This document shows positions 17,907-27,019 of a stretch of DNA of 64,000 nt, piece after piece. The notes under the pieces are model-generated. The model searched no databases. It was not told the origin of the DNA and saw nothing but the letters and a program-made list of their open reading frames with translations. Source of the stretch: G965233625 sp965233625 (GTDB lineage: Bacteria; Planctomycetota; Planctomycetia; Pirellulales; Pirellulaceae); contig OZ247499.1 of the NCBI GenBank assembly GCA_965233625.1, positions 1-64,000 of the forward strand, read 5' to 3'. The position numbers and the translations under genes were made by a program. Numbering within the stretch: the stretch's first letter is position 1; every line of letters starts with the position of its first letter.

Positions 17907-19151
17907 ATGAACGCGAGCCAGTTTGTGGAAGAGGTTGAGCTAAGTGGGCACATTATCGATAGTCTGATTCTGCCCAAGATTCTGGATCAGATCACGGCAG
18001 CGGGCGGCTCTTTCAAAATTAAAGATTTTGCGATGGGGCAGACGCGGCAGGATGCGAGTTTCGCTCTGATCGAAGTGCAGGCGCCAAGTCAGCATCGGCT
18101 GTCGGAGATCCTCAGCACTATCGCCAGCCACGGCGCCATCGTGCAGGATCACGATTGCCGCTTGCAGATCGCGGATATCGCCGGTGCGTTTCCAGAAGGC
18201 TTTTACAGCAGCACCAACATGCGCACGCAAGTGCGTGTGGATGGCGACTGGATCGACGTGGCGGATCAGGAAATGGACTGCGGCGTGGTGGTTCAGCCAG
18301 AAGCACGCCGCGCCTTCTGCCTGCCTATGACGGAAGTGGAGACCGGCCAGCAGTTTGTTGTAGGGCACGCGGGGGTGCGGGTTTTTCCTGAAGAGCGATC
18401 CTTGGAGAAGCAGTCGTTTGAATTTATGAACAGCGCTGTTTCGACGGAGAAGCCCAAGGGTGTTGCAATCCGTGAAGTCGCGGCGGAGCTGCTTAAGACA
18501 CGCAGCGAGGGGGGCGACGTTGTGCTGGTAGGCGGCCCCGCGATTGTGCATTCCGGCAGCGGCGTGCATCTCTGCGAACTGATCCGCCGTGGCTACATCC
18601 AGCATCTCTTTGCCGGCAACGCGCTGGCGACGCACGACATTGAGCAGGCGCTGTTCGGCACCAGTCTGGGCGTGCGGCTTGACCGGGGCGACATTGTTGA
18701 AGCCGGGCACGAACATCACCTTCGCGCCATTAACCGTATGCGACGCGCCGGGAGCATTGAGAATGCGGTTGAAAGCGGGCTGCTAACTTCCGGCATCATG
18801 TACGAATGCGTGAAAAACAAGGTCGACTATCTGCTGGCCGGAAGCATCCGCGACGATGGGCCGTTGCCCGGCGTGATTACGGACGCGCTGGAAGCACAGC
18901 GGGAGATGCGGGAGCGTTGCCGTGGGGCGGCGTTCTGCCTGATGGTGGCCACAACGCTGCATTCCATTGCGACGGGCAATCTGCTACCCGCGTGGGTGAA
19001 GGTGGTCTGTGTTGATATCAACCCATCGACCGTCATTAAGTTAAGCGATCGCGGATCGTTTCAGACCGTGGGCATTGTGACCGATGTCGAGCCGTTTATG
19101 CGCGCTCTGGTGCAGGAGTTAGATCGGATGGAAGCCGATTCTGAGGCATAA
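17907..19151 (+). CDS. TIGR00300 / LOR-SDH family enzyme (ornithine cyclodeaminase-like)
   Basis: The protein is 414 residues long. The start is ATG 17907, with GGGGAG 8 bases upstream. The open frame extends much farther upstream only as the antisense of the coiled-coil gene. The opening (VEEVELSGHIIDS, then GGSFKIKDFAMGQ) and the later VVLVGGPAIVHSGSG and NALATHDIEQALFGTSLG match the LOR/SDH domain family called TIGR00300. Characterised relatives include archaeal ornithine cyclodeaminase and the C-terminal part of cyanobacterial arginine-catabolism enzymes, which convert ornithine to proline with NAD. The dinucleotide-binding glycine-rich turn is visible at VGGPAIVHSGSG. It is a single gene divergent from the coiled-coil gene, so a role in arginine/ornithine breakdown is inferred from family only. 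Confidence 0.8.
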   Translation: MNASQFVEEVELSGHIIDSLILPKILDQITAAGGSFKIKDFAMGQTRQDASFALIEVQAPSQHRLSEILSTIASHGAIVQDHDCRLQIADIAGAFPEGFYSSTNMRTQVRVDGDWIDVADQEMDCGVVVQPEARRAFCLPMTEVETGQQFVVGHAGVRVFPEERSLEKQSFEFMNSAVSTEKPKGVAIREVAAELLKTRSEGGDVVLVGGPAIVHSGSGVHLCELIRRGYIQHLFAGNALATHDIEQALFGTSLGVRLDRGDIVEAGHEHHLRAINRMRRAGSIENAVESGLLTSGIMYECVKNKVDYLLAGSIRDDGPLPGVITDALEAQREMRERCRGAAFCLMVATTLHSIATGNLLPAWVKVVCVDINPSTVIKLSDRGSFQTVGIVTDVEPFMRALVQELDRMEADSEA

Positions 19152-19192
19152 ATGCGGCGGCTGTTTTGTGCTGCCTGATCCGTAACACAATG

Positions 19193-19226
19193 AAAAAACC
19201 CCGCCGGTGTTTGCACACTGGCGGGG
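19193..19226 (-). terminator. Rho-independent terminator of the Cys-rich gene
   Basis: Read on the minus strand, a 12-position GC-rich stem with one mismatch and a 4-base loop (19226-19199) is followed by six T residues (19198-19193). It lies 37 bases past the stop of the Cys-rich gene. The plus strand lacks a T-run after the stem, so it does not serve the LOR/SDH gene equally. Confidence 0.8.
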
Positions 19227-19262
19227 CATCGATCATGTCGTCGCGTCGAGCGAGGGCAGAAC

Positions 19263-20369
19263 CTAGCGGACTAGGTTGTTGCTTGCTTGCACAACGTTGC
19301 GGCGTGCTGGTGCGAACGCCTGTGGATCGACGATTGGAGCTGGTGGCATTGGAGCAGCTTCCATTGGAGCGGCTTCAATGTGCTCGGTTGGTACAGATTC
19401 GGTTGGAACCTGTGGAGCAGCGGTGCCTACTGGAGCAGCGTTGCAGGTGTCGCAACCGGTGTTGCAGCCACAGCTGGGAGCTTCGCAACCGCACGATGGT
19501 GCGTCGCAGCCGCAGCTAGGAGCTTCGCAGCAGCAGGATTTCTTCTTGGTGAAGCAAGCACGCAGCTTGTCCAGCAGGCTGCACTTCTTCTTGCCGCCGC
19601 AGCACGAAGGTGCTTCGCAGCAGGAAGCTTCTTCGCAACCGCAGCTTGGAGCGTCGCAACCGCAGGAAGCTTCGCAACCGCCACAGGCAGGAGCATCGCA
19701 ACCGCAGCTGGCTTCGCAACCGCCACAGGGAGGAGCGTCGCAACCGCAGGAAGCTTCGCAACCGCCGCACGACGGAGCGTCGCAGCCGCAGCTAGGAGCT
19801 TCGCAGCAGCTGGATTTCTTCTTCTTGAAGCAACCCATCAGCTTGTCCAGCAGGCTGCACTTCTTCTTGCCGCCGCAGCACGAAGGTGCTTCGCAGCAGG
19901 AAGCTTCTTCGCAACCGCAGCTTGCTTCGCAACCGCCACAGGCAGGAGCATCACAACCGCAGCTGGCTTCGCAACCGCCACAGGCAGGAGCATCGCAACC
20001 GCAGCTAGCTTCGCAACCGCCGCAGGCAGGAGCGTCGCAGCCGCAGGAAGCTTCGCAACCGCTGTCGCAGCCACAGCTAGGTGCTTCACAGCAACCAGCA
20101 TCGCAGCAGCCTTTGTCCTTCTTCATCATACCTTTGATTTTGTCGAGCAGGCTGCAGCCCTTTTTCTTAGCTCCGCAGCACGAAGGTGCTTCGCAGCAAG
20201 AGGTGGCATCGCAGCCGCACGATGGTGCTTCGCAGCAAGCAGGTGCTTCGCAGCACGATTTTGCGCCACAACCGCCGATCATGCGGTTGAGGAGTTCAAA
20301 GCCGAAGCTTTGGGAGGTAAATGTAGCGCTACAGAGTAAGAGCGTACATGCAACAATATTCCATTTCAT
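19263..20369 (-). CDS. Secreted, extremely Cys-rich repeat protein
   Basis: This 368-residue protein starts at ATG 20369 with AAGGAG 10 bases upstream. A signal peptide covers about residues 1-23. The body (about 34-310) consists of short motifs such as CCEAPSC, CGCDAPSC and CGGCEAS, with dozens of cysteines. Three larger units each contain a Lys-rich core KKKxCSLLDK at 68-77, 168-176 and 260-268. A Pro/Ala-rich tail (311-350) has no Cys. Function is unknown. Dense Cys could mean disulfide cross-linked surface material or metal binding; planctomycetes have Cys-rich proteinaceous envelopes, so a wall or coat role is a reasonable guess. The DNA repeats are long enough to recombine. A terminator follows at 19226-19193. 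Confidence 0.85.
   Translation of the reverse strand: MKWNIVACTLLLCSATFTSQSFGFELLNRMIGGCGAKSCCEAPACCEAPSCGCDATSCCEAPSCCGAKKKGCSLLDKIKGMMKKDKGCCDAGCCEAPSCGCDSGCEASCGCDAPACGGCEASCGCDAPACGGCEASCGCDAPACGGCEASCGCEEASCCEAPSCCGGKKKCSLLDKLMGCFKKKKSSCCEAPSCGCDAPSCGGCEASCGCDAPPCGGCEASCGCDAPACGGCEASCGCDAPSCGCEEASCCEAPSCCGGKKKCSLLDKLRACFTKKKSCCCEAPSCGCDAPSCGCEAPSCGCNTGCDTCNAAPVGTAAPQVPTESVPTEHIEAAPMEAAPMPPAPIVDPQAFAPARRNVVQASNNLVR
19430..20270 (-). repeat. Degenerate tandem coding repeats inside the Cys-rich gene
   Basis: Short units rich in GCTTCGCAACCGCCACAGGC-like sequence (plus strand) recur many times, and a larger segment around the KKKxCSLLDK core recurs three times. They encode the repeated Cys motifs. 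The spacing is irregular and the whole frame is coding, so this is a protein repeat and not CRISPR. Confidence 0.85.
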
Positions 20370-20879
20370 CTAGCCACGTCTCCTTAACGGTGGAACTGTC
20401 GAACAGCGTTCGCTACCACTCGCACTGAACCGCAAACGACTGTTTGCGAATCAGCCACAGATTGAAATCTGGCGGGAAAGTGAGTGATGCAGGGAGGTAA
20501 GTCCCGGTTTGCGGTTCGCAATCGAAATGCAAGCGTCAGTACCGGCCAGGCCATTCCATAGCCTGGTATGTCCGCTCCGGTCGTTCTGACGCGCCGACAT
20601 GCCGTATCCGGCAATTACGAGTTTTTGTGTCGGGTGACAAAGTACCGTATCGGACTACCCGGCAACGCCCCTTGAGTTTGCAGAACTTATTTTTCCCAAA
20701 TGGCTTACGTCTACGGTCAGGTAAGATTTAACGGTTACAGAGGCTGTAATTCCTGTAACGGTGACGCCCGCCGGCCTGCGGTGAATGCTGTTTTTCCCAC
20801 CTGAAAACATTTAACTTCTTCTCTTAAAACCTCAAGCCGTTTGTAGCCAACGCATCCGCCCCCTGGTACAATTGGCAAG
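20370..20879. other. 510-bp divergent intergenic region with inverted repeats
   Basis: No gene is supported here. It separates the divergent Cys-rich and cupin genes and so must hold both promoters. An 11-bp perfect inverted repeat pairs 20427-20437 with 20507-20517, and an overlapping local 7-bp hairpin sits at 20431-20448. Both would be in the 5' leader of the Cys-rich gene. Whether they are a leader structure or an operator is unknown. Confidence 0.5.
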
Positions 20880-21356
20880 ATGCGCGGCGACAACCCACCT
20901 GTTACGTCTTTCCCCCTTATGCCGACCATACCCACCAACAAATCTGTAGAAGGTGCGCAAACCGCTGCGAGCCTCTCAGATAACCCCCCGTCGTACGAAA
21001 TAGCTGATTTCACGCAGATTGCACCTGTGGCGTGCCCCTGCGGATCAGCGAGACGCGCTTTCGCGGATGTGGAAGACTTTCCGGCAACGGTGCACATCAC
21101 CGAAATCTCAGCCGATGCGAAGCTGCACTATCACAAGCGATTGACGGAAACCTACCTGTTCCTCGAATGCGAGCCTGGCGCCAGCATGCAGCTGAACGAC
21201 GAGATCATCGATGTGAAACCGGGCATGAGCGTGTTGATCCGCCCCGGCGTAAGGCATCGAGCGATTGGCCGGATGAAGGTCGCCATTTTCGTCCTGCCGA
21301 AGTTCGACCCCGCTGATGAGTGGTTTGACGAGCCGGACGATCACCTACCGGGATGA
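20880..21356 (+). CDS. Cupin-domain protein
   Basis: This 158-residue protein starts at ATG 20880; ATG 20919 is an alternative and neither has a clear ribosome-binding site. The C-terminal two-thirds is a small cupin barrel. The metal-motif region reads HYHKRLTETYLFLE, with two His and a Glu, and the second motif PGMSVLIRPGVRHRAIG carries the third His. Cupins serve as dioxygenases, isomerases or sugar/metal-binding proteins; the reaction here cannot be specified. The first 45 residues look unstructured. It stands alone, followed about 75 bases later by a lipoprotein gene on the same strand. Confidence 0.8.
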   Translation: MRGDNPPVTSFPLMPTIPTNKSVEGAQTAASLSDNPPSYEIADFTQIAPVACPCGSARRAFADVEDFPATVHITEISADAKLHYHKRLTETYLFLECEPGASMQLNDEIIDVKPGMSVLIRPGVRHRAIGRMKVAIFVLPKFDPADEWFDEPDDHLPG

Positions 21357-21431
21357 ATGGGGCCAGCGTGAATTCCATGAACGCGGTCCTTTCGCCGCTT
21401 AGTGGGTCCTTTATTTCTGGCAAGCATCCAT

Positions 21432-23951
21432 ATGAACAATTCAATCAACGTCACCTGTCAAAAAAGAGCTATGAGACTAAGACACCCCTCGGCAACCAAG
21501 ATGATGTTGCCCGCCGTTGTGGTCACCCTGATACTTAGCCTGGTTGCCACCGGGTGTATTGGCAGGGCTAGGCCGGTTGCTCGTGGAACTGGCGCCGGAG
21601 GGAACAACACCTCGGGTGGTGCTAGCAACTACCGTGGCAGCGGGTTCACTGGAAGTTCGACCAACGGTTTCGGTGCTTCCTACAACAGCAACCTCACCGC
21701 AGCAGTCGCGCCTGGCTTCGAGCCTGCGGAGCCAACCGAACTAGCCGGCGATCCTGCGGCCAAGCCAGAGGAAACTGCCGAAGTTGCGGAGGAAGCGGGG
21801 ACTGGCGAAGATTGGCCGTTCTGGCGTGGGCCTCGTTACGACGGTGTCTCGCTCGAAACTGGTCTGATTGACGATTTCGATCCTGATGGTGGCGAGGGCA
21901 GTAATGTCGCCTGGAAGAACACGGAGGTTACTGGCCGTAGCACACCTATAGTAATGGGTGGGCGGCTCTACACACTGACCCGTAACGCGGAAGGTACTCC
22001 TGAAGAGGGTGAAAAGGTCATCTGCCTGGATGCTAAGACGGGCAAAGTTCTCTGGGAAAACAAATTTAACGTCTGGCTTTCGGATGTACCTGACACGCGT
22101 GTCGGCTGGTCCTCGGTAGTGGGCGACCCGGAAACCGGCAACGTCTATGCGTTGGGCGTCTGCGGTTATTTCCAGTGCATCAACGGCAAAACGGGCGAAA
22201 CGATCTGGTCCGTACCCATGCACGAACGGTTCGGCCTGTTGAGCACCTACGGCGGACGGACCAACTTCCCCGTGATTTGCGATGATCTGGTGATTATCAG
22301 CGCCGTCGTGATTGGCTGGGGCGACATGGCTAAGCCCGCCCATCGCTTTGTTGCTTTTAACAAAAAGGATGGCGCCGTCGTCTGGTTCAATGGCACCACG
22401 CCACTGCCCTATGACACGACTTACAGCAGCCCGACGCTGACGGTTATCAACGGTCGCAAGATGCTGATTTTCGGCTCGGGCGATGGCGCCGTGTGGGCGA
22501 TTGAGCCACGTACGGGCAAACACATCTGGAATTACGACTTTTCGCTCCGCGGCCTGAATGTATCGCCTCTGATTGTCGGCGACAAAGTGTACGCCGGCCA
22601 TAGCGAAGAAAATATCAAACGCGGCCGGGCTGCCACGATGGGCGCCGTGGTGGGGTTAGACGCCACAAAGACTGGCAACATCAACCGCACCGGTGAGCTC
22701 TGGAAAGTAGAAGAATTGATGATGGGCAAAAGCTCGCCCGTGATGGTCGACGGCAAGCTTTACTGCTACGACGACCGGGCGAAATTGCACGTCATCGATG
22801 CCAAGTCTGGCGAAACGGTCGGCCGCCGCGTTGCTCTCGGCACCGTGATGCGTAGCAGCCCGCTATACGCCGACGGCAAGATCTACGCATTCGCTGAAAA
22901 CGGCGCCTGGCACATCGTTGAGCCAGGAGAAAAAGGCGCGAAAGTGCTGAAACGCGGCCGCCTCGCTTCCGGCGAGTCTGTCAACGCTTCGCCAATTGTG
23001 GCTCATGGCCGCATCTACCTACAGACAAGCATGGCGTTGTATTGCCTGGCTGACCCGAAAAAAGAGCCTGGCATCAAAGAGGCTCCCGCAGAGGTCAAGG
23101 AAGCTCCGTTGGAAGACAAAAAGGTCGCAACGGTGCAGATCGTTCCCGCAGACTTGCTGACGACGCCTGGCGCCTACGAGGTTTTCACCGTGCGGACCTT
23201 CAATAAGATGGGCCAGCTCATCAGTGAAAACGCTGAGGGGGTTGAATTCTCCTCAGACAACGATGCCGCGCAGATTACCGCGAAGGGCCACTTCCTGGTG
23301 CCAACAGAAGAAGAACACTCAGCAATCACCGTTACCGCCAAAGTTGGCGATGTCACCGGCATCGCCCGTGTGCGGATTGTGCCACGGCTGCCATGGAAGT
23401 TCACGTTTGATGAACTCGAAGAACCGCCCATCACCTGGGTGGGTGCGCGTTACCGCCACATCATCCGCGACGTGGACGGCAACAAAGCAATGGTGAAGAT
23501 CACCACGATTCCCAAGGGTACACGCAGCCGCGCGTGGTTCGGCCCTTCGGACCTGAAGAACTACACGATTCAGGCGGACATTAAAGGCGGCTTCGGCAAC
23601 AACAAACTGCCCGATATCGGACTCATCGCACAGGGCTATACCTGTGACCTTCAGGGCGCCACCCAGGAATTGCAGATCCGCTCGTGGGTGCCAATGCTTC
23701 GCATGGCGAAGTCCACTCCTTTCAAATGGGAAAAGGACAAGTGGTACACGATGAAGTTCCGCGCTGAAGTGGCTGGCGGCAAAGCACTGCTGAAAGCAAA
23801 GCTATGGCCGCGTGACGAGAAAGAGCCGGAAGCGTGGACGCTTGAGGCCGTGGATGCATCGCCCAACATGCAGGGTTCGCCCGGTCTGTACGGCAGCGCC
23901 AAAGACGCTGAAATCTTCCTCGACAACATCACTGTGACGGAAAACAAATAG
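21432..23951 (+). CDS. PQQ-type beta-propeller lipoprotein
   Basis: From ATG 21432 it has 839 residues. ATG 21471 would give a more compact signal sequence, and the frame is open back to GTG 21402. A lipobox (LVATGC) ends the signal peptide, so the protein is probably lipid-anchored outside the cytoplasmic membrane. A Gly/Ser/Asn-rich linker leads to a WPFWRGPRYDGVS motif, and then propeller blades with the recurring VICLDAKTGKVLWE pattern typical of PQQ-like/YncE-like propellers, to about residue 540. A C-terminal part (about 560-840) looks like an Ig-like domain followed by a concanavalin-type domain. No dehydrogenase catalytic residues were identified, so a structural or binding role is likelier. 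It is paired with a related lipoprotein 112 bp downstream. Confidence 0.85.
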   Translation: MNNSINVTCQKRAMRLRHPSATKMMLPAVVVTLILSLVATGCIGRARPVARGTGAGGNNTSGGASNYRGSGFTGSSTNGFGASYNSNLTAAVAPGFEPAEPTELAGDPAAKPEETAEVAEEAGTGEDWPFWRGPRYDGVSLETGLIDDFDPDGGEGSNVAWKNTEVTGRSTPIVMGGRLYTLTRNAEGTPEEGEKVICLDAKTGKVLWENKFNVWLSDVPDTRVGWSSVVGDPETGNVYALGVCGYFQCINGKTGETIWSVPMHERFGLLSTYGGRTNFPVICDDLVIISAVVIGWGDMAKPAHRFVAFNKKDGAVVWFNGTTPLPYDTTYSSPTLTVINGRKMLIFGSGDGAVWAIEPRTGKHIWNYDFSLRGLNVSPLIVGDKVYAGHSEENIKRGRAATMGAVVGLDATKTGNINRTGELWKVEELMMGKSSPVMVDGKLYCYDDRAKLHVIDAKSGETVGRRVALGTVMRSSPLYADGKIYAFAENGAWHIVEPGEKGAKVLKRGRLASGESVNASPIVAHGRIYLQTSMALYCLADPKKEPGIKEAPAEVKEAPLEDKKVATVQIVPADLLTTPGAYEVFTVRTFNKMGQLISENAEGVEFSSDNDAAQITAKGHFLVPTEEEHSAITVTAKVGDVTGIARVRIVPRLPWKFTFDELEEPPITWVGARYRHIIRDVDGNKAMVKITTIPKGTRSRAWFGPSDLKNYTIQADIKGGFGNNKLPDIGLIAQGYTCDLQGATQELQIRSWVPMLRMAKSTPFKWEKDKWYTMKFRAEVAGGKALLKAKLWPRDEKEPEAWTLEAVDASPNMQGSPGLYGSAKDAEIFLDNITVTENK

Positions 23952-24063
23952 ATTTTTGGTTTCTTCGATTAACCTTTGAAATCCCGCATCGTCAGGTACT
24001 CCCCACCTTACTACGAGTATGGCCTGACGCGTTGCGAATACTGTGAACGGAGCATCTCCTGTT

Positions 24064-26877
24064 ATGAACTACACTTTGCGGACCTGGGCCCTGGTGCTTG
24101 TGTCTGTGTTGTTAGGCGCGATCGCCTCAACGCTGGTCACCGGCTGTAACCCCCCTGCCCCACGCGGGCCACGTGCGGTCGCGACCGACGGAAACGAAAC
24201 AACGCCCGGCAGTGAAGACGGCAACTACGCTGCCGATGGTATTGCTTCAGCCGATGGCGAAGATCAACCCAGCGATGGCGAACCCAGTGACGGCGCCGAC
24301 ACACCCGGCGATATGCCAGAACCGGGTGATGACCCCAAACCAGAGCCCGGCGACGATCCCAAACCTGAACCGGGCGACAAGCCTGAGCCGGGTTCGGGTG
24401 ACGAGCCTAAAGAGCCAGAGGGATCTGGTGAAGGCAGCATGACTTTTGCTGCGATCAGCGCCGATGAACTTGCCAAGATCATTGATAAGTCCGCCGTCGC
24501 AAAGCCGGCCGAGGGTGACTGGTCGCAATGGGCTGGAAGCACCTACCGCAACAATGTTCCCAACACCGGCGACGCTACCTTCCCGACCGAATGGGAAATC
24601 GGCGGTTTCGATCGCGAAACTGGTCGCTGGAACAAAGAAGATTCTGAGAACATCCTCTGGGTCGCTCCACTCGGTAGCCAGACCTACGGCAACCCGGTTG
24701 TCGCCGACGGCCGTGTATTCCTGGGCACCAACAACGGCGCCGGCTATGTCCAGCGTTATCCCAACGTGATTGACCTGGGATGTCTTGTCGCACTGGATGA
24801 GAAAACCGGCAAGTTCCTCTGGCAGCATTCCAACGAGAAACTGCCAACGGGCCGCGTGCACGACTGGCCGCTTCAGGGCATCTGCTGTGCTCCGTATGTA
24901 GAGGGCAAAAAGCTGTACTACGTCAGCAGCCGCGGCCACGTTGTCTGTCTGGACACCGAAGGCTTCTACGACAACGAAGACGACGGCGAAGTGAAGAACG
25001 AGTGGGCTCGTCAGTTCAAAGCCAGCCCGCTAAAGCAGGATGGCCTTAACGATGGCGACATTTCGCTGGTCTTGCGTAAAGAGCTGGAAGCCAACGGCGT
25101 GAAGCTGCAGGGCTACATCGATATCGAAGCGGAAGAAGACGATAAGCTTTGGACCCTCACCATCGAACCAGAAGCTGAGGGTGATGAAGAGCCCGAAGAC
25201 ATGGTCTACCAGATCGCTGTCGATGGCCAGCAGCTTGTAGTGTCGAGTGTAAACGGTGAAGACAAAAAAGAACTGTTCAAAACCGATACCCGGATCGATG
25301 TTGGCCTGGCTGATGGAAAGCTTTCGGACGCCATCCGCATGCATCTGGAAGCAGCTGGTCTAAATCTGGCTGATAAGCTTGAGTCGGAGATGAAGAAGAC
25401 GGGACCGAACTCGGATTTCACGGCGAAGGTCGATGGCGAAGTACGTGAGTTCCGTATTCGCATGGAAGGTCCCAATCTGACCGCCTACCTCAAGACCACG
25501 CCAAGCGATAAGCACGAAGCAGACGTCATCTGGACGTTTGACATGATGAAGAACCTGGGCGTTTCGCAGCACAACATGTGCAGCTGCTCAGTCACCATCA
25601 TGGGCGACATCCTGTTCGTCAACACCAGCAACGGCGTTGACGAGTCGCATGTGCTTATCCCATCGCCAGACGCGCCAAGCTTCATGGCCATGGACAAGAA
25701 CACGGGTGAAGTTCTTTGGACGGACAAATCGCCTGGCCGCAACATCCTGCACGGTCAGTGGTCTTCGCCCGCAATTGGCGTCATTCACGGCGTGCCACAG
25801 GTGATTTTCGCCGGTGGCGATGGCTGGGTCTACAGCTTCAAGGCTGACAAGGGCAAAGATGGCAAGCCCGAACTGCTCTGGAAATTTGACACCAACCCGA
25901 AGACGTCCAAGTGGGAACTGCGTGGCGTTAGCAAACGCAACAACATTATCGCCACGCCAGTCATTCACGAAGGTCTGGTTTACGTCGCCGTTGGTCAGGA
26001 TCCTGAGCATGGCGAAGGCGAAGGTCGTCTGTGGTGCATCAACCCGAACAAGCGGGGCGATGTTTCGCCGCACCTGGCAGTCAAAGTTAACGATCGCAGC
26101 CAGCCTATTCCGCATCGCCGCTTACAGGCGGTCATTGCTGAAGAAGGCGAAATGGCAATCGACAACCCGAACTCCGCCGTCGTCTGGCACTATGCCAACT
26201 TCGACCAGGATGAGAACGGCAAGATTGATTTCGAAGAGCTAATGCATCGTAGCTGCGGCACCGTCGCCATCAAAGATGATCTGCTCTACATTTCCGACTT
26301 CAGCGGTCTGGTTCACTGCCTGAACGCGAAGACTGGCAAATTGCATTTCACCTACGACATGCTTGCCCAGGCTTGGGGCTCACCGCTGATTGCCGGTGGA
26401 CACGTCTACATCGGCGACGAGGATGGCGACGTGGCGATCTTCAAACTCGGCGCCGAGGAAAAAGATCCAATCAACGAGATCAACATGGACAACTCGGTAT
26501 ACAGCACGCCGATCATTGCGAATGGAGTGCTGTATGTTGCCAACAAGTCGCACCTGTTTGCGATCAAAGAAGGCGCCGAGCCAATCGACCCCGCTGATCT
26601 GAAGGATGAAGAGCCAGCAAAGCCTGAGCCAGAGAAGCCCGAGCCGAAGCCGGAACCAAAGCCGGAACCAGCGAAACCTGAGCCTAAGCCGGAGCCTAAA
26701 CCAGAGCCAACGAAGCCTGAGCCTAAGCCGGAACCGAAGCCTGAGCCAACGAAGCCGGAACCTAAGCCAGAGCCGGCAAAGCCTGAGCCTAAGCCGGAAC
26801 CAGCTAAGCCTGAGCCGGAGGCCTCCGATGCTCCGTCCAAGGAAGAGGCTGAGAAGGAACTGTTCGGTAGCGAATAG
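24064..26877 (+). CDS. PQQ-type beta-propeller lipoprotein with EF-hand and Pro-rich tail
   Basis: The protein has 937 residues from ATG 24064 (the frame is open back to GTG 24043). The signal peptide ends in a lipobox LVTGC. A Pro/Asp/Glu-rich linker (EPGDDPKPEPGD units) precedes a beta-propeller with blades such as LVALDEKTGKFLWQ. An acidic insertion at about residues 325-480 contains two related segments (ISLVLRKELEANGVKL and LSDAIRMHLEAAGLNL). A canonical EF-hand loop DQDENGKIDFEE lies near residue 712, suggesting Ca2+ binding. The last 70 residues are Lys-Pro-Glu-Pro repeats, possibly wall-spanning. It pairs with the upstream propeller lipoprotein and ends at a strong terminator. Function is unknown. 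Confidence 0.85.
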   Translation: MNYTLRTWALVLVSVLLGAIASTLVTGCNPPAPRGPRAVATDGNETTPGSEDGNYAADGIASADGEDQPSDGEPSDGADTPGDMPEPGDDPKPEPGDDPKPEPGDKPEPGSGDEPKEPEGSGEGSMTFAAISADELAKIIDKSAVAKPAEGDWSQWAGSTYRNNVPNTGDATFPTEWEIGGFDRETGRWNKEDSENILWVAPLGSQTYGNPVVADGRVFLGTNNGAGYVQRYPNVIDLGCLVALDEKTGKFLWQHSNEKLPTGRVHDWPLQGICCAPYVEGKKLYYVSSRGHVVCLDTEGFYDNEDDGEVKNEWARQFKASPLKQDGLNDGDISLVLRKELEANGVKLQGYIDIEAEEDDKLWTLTIEPEAEGDEEPEDMVYQIAVDGQQLVVSSVNGEDKKELFKTDTRIDVGLADGKLSDAIRMHLEAAGLNLADKLESEMKKTGPNSDFTAKVDGEVREFRIRMEGPNLTAYLKTTPSDKHEADVIWTFDMMKNLGVSQHNMCSCSVTIMGDILFVNTSNGVDESHVLIPSPDAPSFMAMDKNTGEVLWTDKSPGRNILHGQWSSPAIGVIHGVPQVIFAGGDGWVYSFKADKGKDGKPELLWKFDTNPKTSKWELRGVSKRNNIIATPVIHEGLVYVAVGQDPEHGEGEGRLWCINPNKRGDVSPHLAVKVNDRSQPIPHRRLQAVIAEEGEMAIDNPNSAVVWHYANFDQDENGKIDFEELMHRSCGTVAIKDDLLYISDFSGLVHCLNAKTGKLHFTYDMLAQAWGSPLIAGGHVYIGDEDGDVAIFKLGAEEKDPINEINMDNSVYSTPIIANGVLYVANKSHLFAIKEGAEPIDPADLKDEEPAKPEPEKPEPKPEPKPEPAKPEPKPEPKPEPTKPEPKPEPKPEPTKPEPKPEPAKPEPKPEPAKPEPEASDAPSKEEAEKELFGSE

Positions 26878-26907
26878 TCAATCCGCAGCTTGCTAATCAT
26901 GCAGCGA

Positions 26908-26938
26908 AACCCTGGCGTAACCCGCCAGGGTTTTTTTT
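26908..26938 (+). terminator. Rho-independent terminator
   Basis: A perfect 10-bp stem (26908-26917 with 26923-26932) with a 5-base loop runs into eight T residues (26931-26938). It lies 31 bases after the second propeller lipoprotein and ends that transcript. Confidence 0.92.
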
Positions 26939-27019
26939 ACGCGCTTATAAGATTGGAAACGGAACTGTTGCCGCCAGTCATTCGTCCTAAAGCCGGACGC
27001 CTTTTGCTGGAGTTTGAAG

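Noticed and set aside
19430..20270. CRISPR-like array
   Set aside because: The repeats are in frame, of uneven spacing and encode Cys motifs; no conserved repeat-spacer pattern or cas genes are present.
19276..20373. Two long plus-strand frames across the Cys-rich gene
   Set aside because: They are antisense shadows created by the repetitive coding sequence; only the minus-strand frame has a signal peptide, ribosome-binding site and terminator.
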